Assembly: GCA_052386675.1 (NCBI GenBank)
Contig: JBQTJX010000007.1
Span: 1-64,000, forward strand
DNA length: 64,000 nt
DNA from: RBG-16-66-20 sp052386675
GTDB taxonomy: Bacteria > Pseudomonadota > Gammaproteobacteria > Burkholderiales > SG8-39
Direction of reading: 5' to 3'
The position numbers and the translations under genes were made by a program. The notes under the pieces are model-generated. The model made no database searches. It was given only the letters and a program-made list of their open reading frames with translations, and was not told where the DNA came from. Positions 63,127-64,000 of the stretch are shown in pieces (position 1 is the first letter of the stretch; each line of letters starts with the position of its first letter).

Positions 63127-64000
63127 TTCTTTCCCGTGTAGAGCTCGCTTGCGAGGTAGGCCGCGCGCACATGGCGCAGCGCAACCAGCAGCGCGGCGCT
63201 GGCCGGCAGCGCGAGCAGGATGCCGAAGAAGCCGAACACCTGGCCAAAGGCGAGCAGGGCGAAGATCACCGCAACCGGATGCAGGCCAATGCGCTCGCCC
63301 ACCAGCCAGGGCGTCACCACCATGCCCTCGAGGAGCTGCCCGGCGCCGAACGCGAGCCAGACCCAGGCCACGCCGGGGAGGGTGCCGAACTGCAGCAGCG
63401 CGGCGATGGTGCCGAGGACAATGCCGGTGACGGCGCCGACGTAGGGGATGAACACCAGCATGCCGGTGAGCAGGCCGATGGGCAGCGCGAACTCCAGGCC
63501 CGCCAGCCACAGCGCGGTCACATAGAACACGCTCATCACCAGCATCACCAGCACCTGGCCGCGCAGGAACTCCGCCAGCACGGCGTCGACCTCCGAGAGG
63601 ATGATGCGGGCGCGGTCGATCTGGTGGCGCGGGATCAGGTGCTCGGCGCGCGCCACGATGCCGCGCCAGTCGCGCAGCAGGAAGAACAGCACCACCGGGA
63701 TCAGCAGCACGTTGACTGCGATTCCCAGCAGCGCCATGCCGCCGATGCGCGCCGAGCCGAGCAGCCTGGGCACCAGGTCCTGGTTGGACTGCAGGGCATC
63801 CCCCAGCAGCTGCTTCAGCATGCCGAGGTCGAACTGCACCTCCCTGCCCAGGTGCTGCGCGAGCCAGGGCGCGGCGACGCGGTTGAGCCAGTCGAGGAAC
63901 GCCGGCAGGCGCTCGGACATCATGCGCAATTCCTTGGCGAACAGCGGCAGCACGACCAGCAGCAGCGCGACCAGCGCCACCAGGCACAGCAGCAGCACCA
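63123..64000 (-). CDS. AI-2E/PerM-family permease (N-terminus outside window)
   Basis: At least 290 residues; the frame is open to the right edge so the 5' end is missing. Several long hydrophobic segments (LLCLVALVALLLVVLPLF, GMALLGIAVNVLLIPVVLFFLL, the FALPIGLLTGMLVFIPYVGAVTG stretch) and the family block FIPYVGAVTGIVLG followed by GQLLEGMVVTPWLVGERIGLHP. AI-2E family members export small signal or other molecules; the adjacency to purM upstream cannot be checked. Overlaps hda by 4 bp. Confidence 0.9.
   Translation of the reverse strand, partial: VLLLCLVALVALLLVVLPLFAKELRMMSERLPAFLDWLNRVAAPWLAQHLGREVQFDLGMLKQLLGDALQSNQDLVPRLLGSARIGGMALLGIAVNVLLIPVVLFFLLRDWRGIVARAEHLIPRHQIDRARIILSEVDAVLAEFLRGQVLVMLVMSVFYVTALWLAGLEFALPIGLLTGMLVFIPYVGAVTGIVLGTIAALLQFGTLPGVAWVWLAFGAGQLLEGMVVTPWLVGERIGLHPVAVIFALLAFGQVFGFFGILLALPASAALLVALRHVRAAYLASELYTGKK

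Overview
The window is GC-rich, densely coded bacterial chromosome. Gene content points to a betaproteobacterium, probably Burkholderiales or a neighbouring order: a queA-tgt-yajC-secD-secF string, an hda-HAD phosphatase-pcnB-folK-nucleoside kinase string, a TctC/Bug solute receptor, an IF-1 with a C-terminal tail, and RpfC/RpfG/RpfF signalling genes. No rRNA, CRISPR array, prophage or transposase was seen. One tRNA, tRNA-Leu(CAA), lies at 50497-50582.

Region 1 (1-5.5 kb) is an accessory patch. It holds the end of a DNA-binding antitoxin-like gene, a decayed nucleotidyltransferase fragment, an orphan Panacea-domain gene, yjbQ, an XRE regulator, an AbrB-type antitoxin whose toxin is reduced to 13 codons, a class II Fic protein and a UvrD-like helicase. 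A 51-bp promoter cassette carrying a LexA-like box occurs twice, in front of the AbrB gene and the helicase.

Region 2 (5.7-18 kb) has an NMT1/TauA-type ABC importer with an amidohydrolase, the ABC-F protein uup, a DUF4258/DUF2283 pair, an FKBP isomerase, infA, a Lon protease, and an AbiEii-like/XRE toxin-antitoxin pair whose 3' end overlaps lon. Region 3 (18-25 kb) is a lower-GC island: a membrane protein followed by a 2069-residue lipase-RTX protein.

Region 4 (25-45 kb) is metabolic: an M24 protein, a beta-hydroxyacid dehydrogenase, TctC, glycerophosphodiesterase, NAD synthetase, a TumE/HVO_A0114-type pair, an M20 amidohydrolase, CorA, Nudix, SDR, aminotransferase, MnmA, GST, PurB and a membrane spermidine-synthase-like protein. 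Region 5 (45-50.5 kb) is SecDF-YajC-Tgt-QueA. Region 6 (50.7-57 kb) is a DSF-type (diffusible signal factor) cell-cell signalling locus: RpfG, RpfC and, on the other strand, RpfF. Between them sit a haem-oxygenase-like diiron enzyme and a Coq4-like protein. Region 7 (57-64 kb) is gamma-glutamyltransferase, nucleoside kinase, FolK, PcnB, a HAD phosphatase, Hda and a truncated AI-2E permease.

Two dispersed DNA elements run through the window. One has the core GGGACGGACCACGATTTCC (with variants) and occurs at seven loci, often as inverted pairs at 3' ends of genes. It also lies in frame inside lon, supplies the last codons of both lon and the AbiEii-like gene, and supplies the signal-peptide start of the glycerophosphodiesterase. 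The other is a palindrome around GTTACCGATCGGTAAC with three copies, one in frame in mnmA. The most interesting candidates are the extended DSF locus, the in-frame repeats, the LexA-cassette duplication and the mosaic lipase-RTX protein.
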